From Clostridiales bacterium UBA1752 (GTDB lineage Bacteria > Bacillota > Clostridia > Oscillospirales > CAG-382), in NCBI GenBank assembly GCA_002314835.1, contig DCHM01000047.1, positions 26,184 through 31,369 on the forward strand: DNA of 5,186 nucleotides. Direction: 5' to 3'. Numbering within the stretch: the stretch's first letter is position 1; each line of letters begins with the position of its first letter. Positions 4,403 through 5,186 of this stretch are shown here, piece after piece. Below the pieces are notes generated by a model, which made no database searches, was not told the DNA's origin, and was given only the letters and a program-made list of their open reading frames with translations. The translations under genes were made by a program, and so were the position numbers.

Positions 4403-5186
4403 TCACGGGTTACATATTCCGCAGGGCTCGTAGCCCTGTGCTATGAGGTCTTCGCGGGAGCCTGTGAAGGTCTGCTTGTTTTTATCCGAAATGCTGTCTG
4501 CTCCCGAGCAGGTAGGCAGGTGGAACTTATGCGAATTTGTGTTGAGTATATACGTCTGCACGTTCGCTTGCTCGGCAGTCTCTTTTTGACTGCTCGTGCC
4601 GTCTGCATAGTTTATCTCTATGCTCGGCTGTGAATTATAGGCAAAGACGCAAAAGCAGATGCCGTCGCCCTCGTCCTCGACCGAATAGCCCTCCATCATA
4701 ACGCCGCGGGCGAGCAATTCCTCACCTATAAATATCGGCGTGACGCGATACATAACGTGGTTGCCGGTCTCCTTGATATAGTCGGCGGTCATATCCTCAA
4801 ACGGGAGCATACCCTGTATGTTGAGATAACGTGTGCCGGTTATCAGATTTTGCTTGTTGGCGTTTTCGGCGGTAAGCTGATAGCCTATCAGGTGGCAACG
4901 GTTATAGAGATACTTGCCGTCCACGCAGTCGTATTTGACGGTCTGCCAGCCGGTCGGCTTGACCTGACCTATCGAGCCGCGCTCCTCAGTGGGCATGAGC
5001 TCCTTGCCTATGCAGGAGATGCAGGCACTGCAACGCCCGAGAGAATCGAGCTCGCCGTAGGTTTCGTATGCGGTTGTCGTGGCAAGCGAAGCAACGGGAG
5101 GAGTTTGTGCGACGGAAATATACGCTTTGTCACCAAAGGACGGCAGGGACGAAAGGTCGATGCCGTACAGCGAATATTCGCCTAGG
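4403..5186 (-). CDS. DNA/RNA non-specific endonuclease, EndA-like, with C-terminal Cys/His domain (5' end outside window)
   Basis: The minus-strand frame is open from the right edge to TGA at 4405-4403, giving 260 visible residues. The ATG at 4996 is internal: homologous-looking sequence continues upstream (AYETYGELDSLGRC before MPTEERGSIG). Core motifs are GWQ, then YNRCHLIGYQLTAEN with H98 as general base in the NRCH variant of DRGH, then the metal-binding asparagine region ENANKQNLITGTRYLN (107-122), MLPFE, and HVMYRVTPIF. This is the beta-beta-alpha-metal nuclease fold of DNA-entry and secreted nucleases. Residues 209-260 form a second small domain with FHLPTC, TGSREDLIAQGYEPC and a final CxxC (C226, C255, C258), resembling the Ada-like zinc-binding tail seen on such nucleases. 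Three cysteines in CSACISC (C52, C55, C58) just before MPTEE are unusual. A signal peptide is expected but lies outside. The gene is convergent to the NUDIX gene and followed by a strong terminator. Confidence 0.9.
   Translation of the reverse strand, partial: LGEYSLYGIDLSSLPSFGDKAYISVAQTPPVASLATTTAYETYGELDSLGRCSACISCIGKELMPTEERGSIGQVKPTGWQTVKYDCVDGKYLYNRCHLIGYQLTAENANKQNLITGTRYLNIQGMLPFEDMTADYIKETGNHVMYRVTPIFIGEELLARGVMMEGYSVEDEGDGICFCVFAYNSQPSIEINYADGTSSQKETAEQANVQTYILNTNSHKFHLPTCSGADSISDKNKQTFTGSREDLIAQGYEPCGICNP

Noticed and set aside
4757..5185. Plus-strand 142-codon reading frame
   Set aside because: It lies entirely antisense to the well-supported nuclease gene and shows no recognisable protein motif.
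1..5186. CRISPR array, tRNA, rRNA or tandem repeats
   Set aside because: No regularly spaced repeats and no cloverleaf or rRNA-like sequence were seen on either strand.

Overview
The window looks like a chromosomal segment of a gut-type Clostridia species (Bacillota; Ruminococcaceae or a relative is my best guess). The grounds are strong AGGAGG-type ribosome binding sites, an EndA-like nuclease with the NRCH form of the active-site motif, a CotH/VTC/DUF4956 gene set, and compact convergent gene pairs separated by intrinsic terminators. Taxonomy is inferred from gene content only.

Layout. From 1 to 1536 a plus-strand operon holds the 3' end of a CotH-like gene, a VTC-domain polyphosphate polymerase and a DUF4956 membrane protein. 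It ends in a bidirectional terminator (1541-1577) whose loop and right arm also encode the last residues of a convergent cysteine desulfurase (1556-2680, minus). The desulfurase and a plus-strand NUDIX hydrolase (2817-3317) are driven by back-to-back promoters at 2700-2759. From 3318 to 4402 lies an AT-richer island with several hairpins, a small frameshifted gene (3524-3633) and an orphan membrane protein (3762-4241, minus). From 4403 to the right edge is a minus-strand secreted-type DNA/RNA non-specific endonuclease whose 5' end is outside the window.

How the genes fit together. The CotH, VTC and DUF4956 genes are tightly spaced and probably act together at the membrane. The VTC protein would be the polyphosphate-synthesising catalytic domain and DUF4956 a candidate membrane partner; the joint function is inference. 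The desulfurase (sulfur mobilisation), NUDIX enzyme (nucleotide clean-up) and nuclease are separate transcription units with no evident functional link.

Most interesting structure. Ten-base inverted arms at 3322-3331 and 4387-4396, each next to an A/T tract and only 4 to 6 bases after a stop codon, look like the two halves of one bidirectional terminator that once separated the convergent NUDIX and nuclease genes. The island between them carries its own imperfect 16-bp terminal inverted repeats (13/16 matches) just inside the arms. The simplest reading is a roughly 1.05-kb mobile or passenger element inserted into a terminator loop. No transposase is visible.
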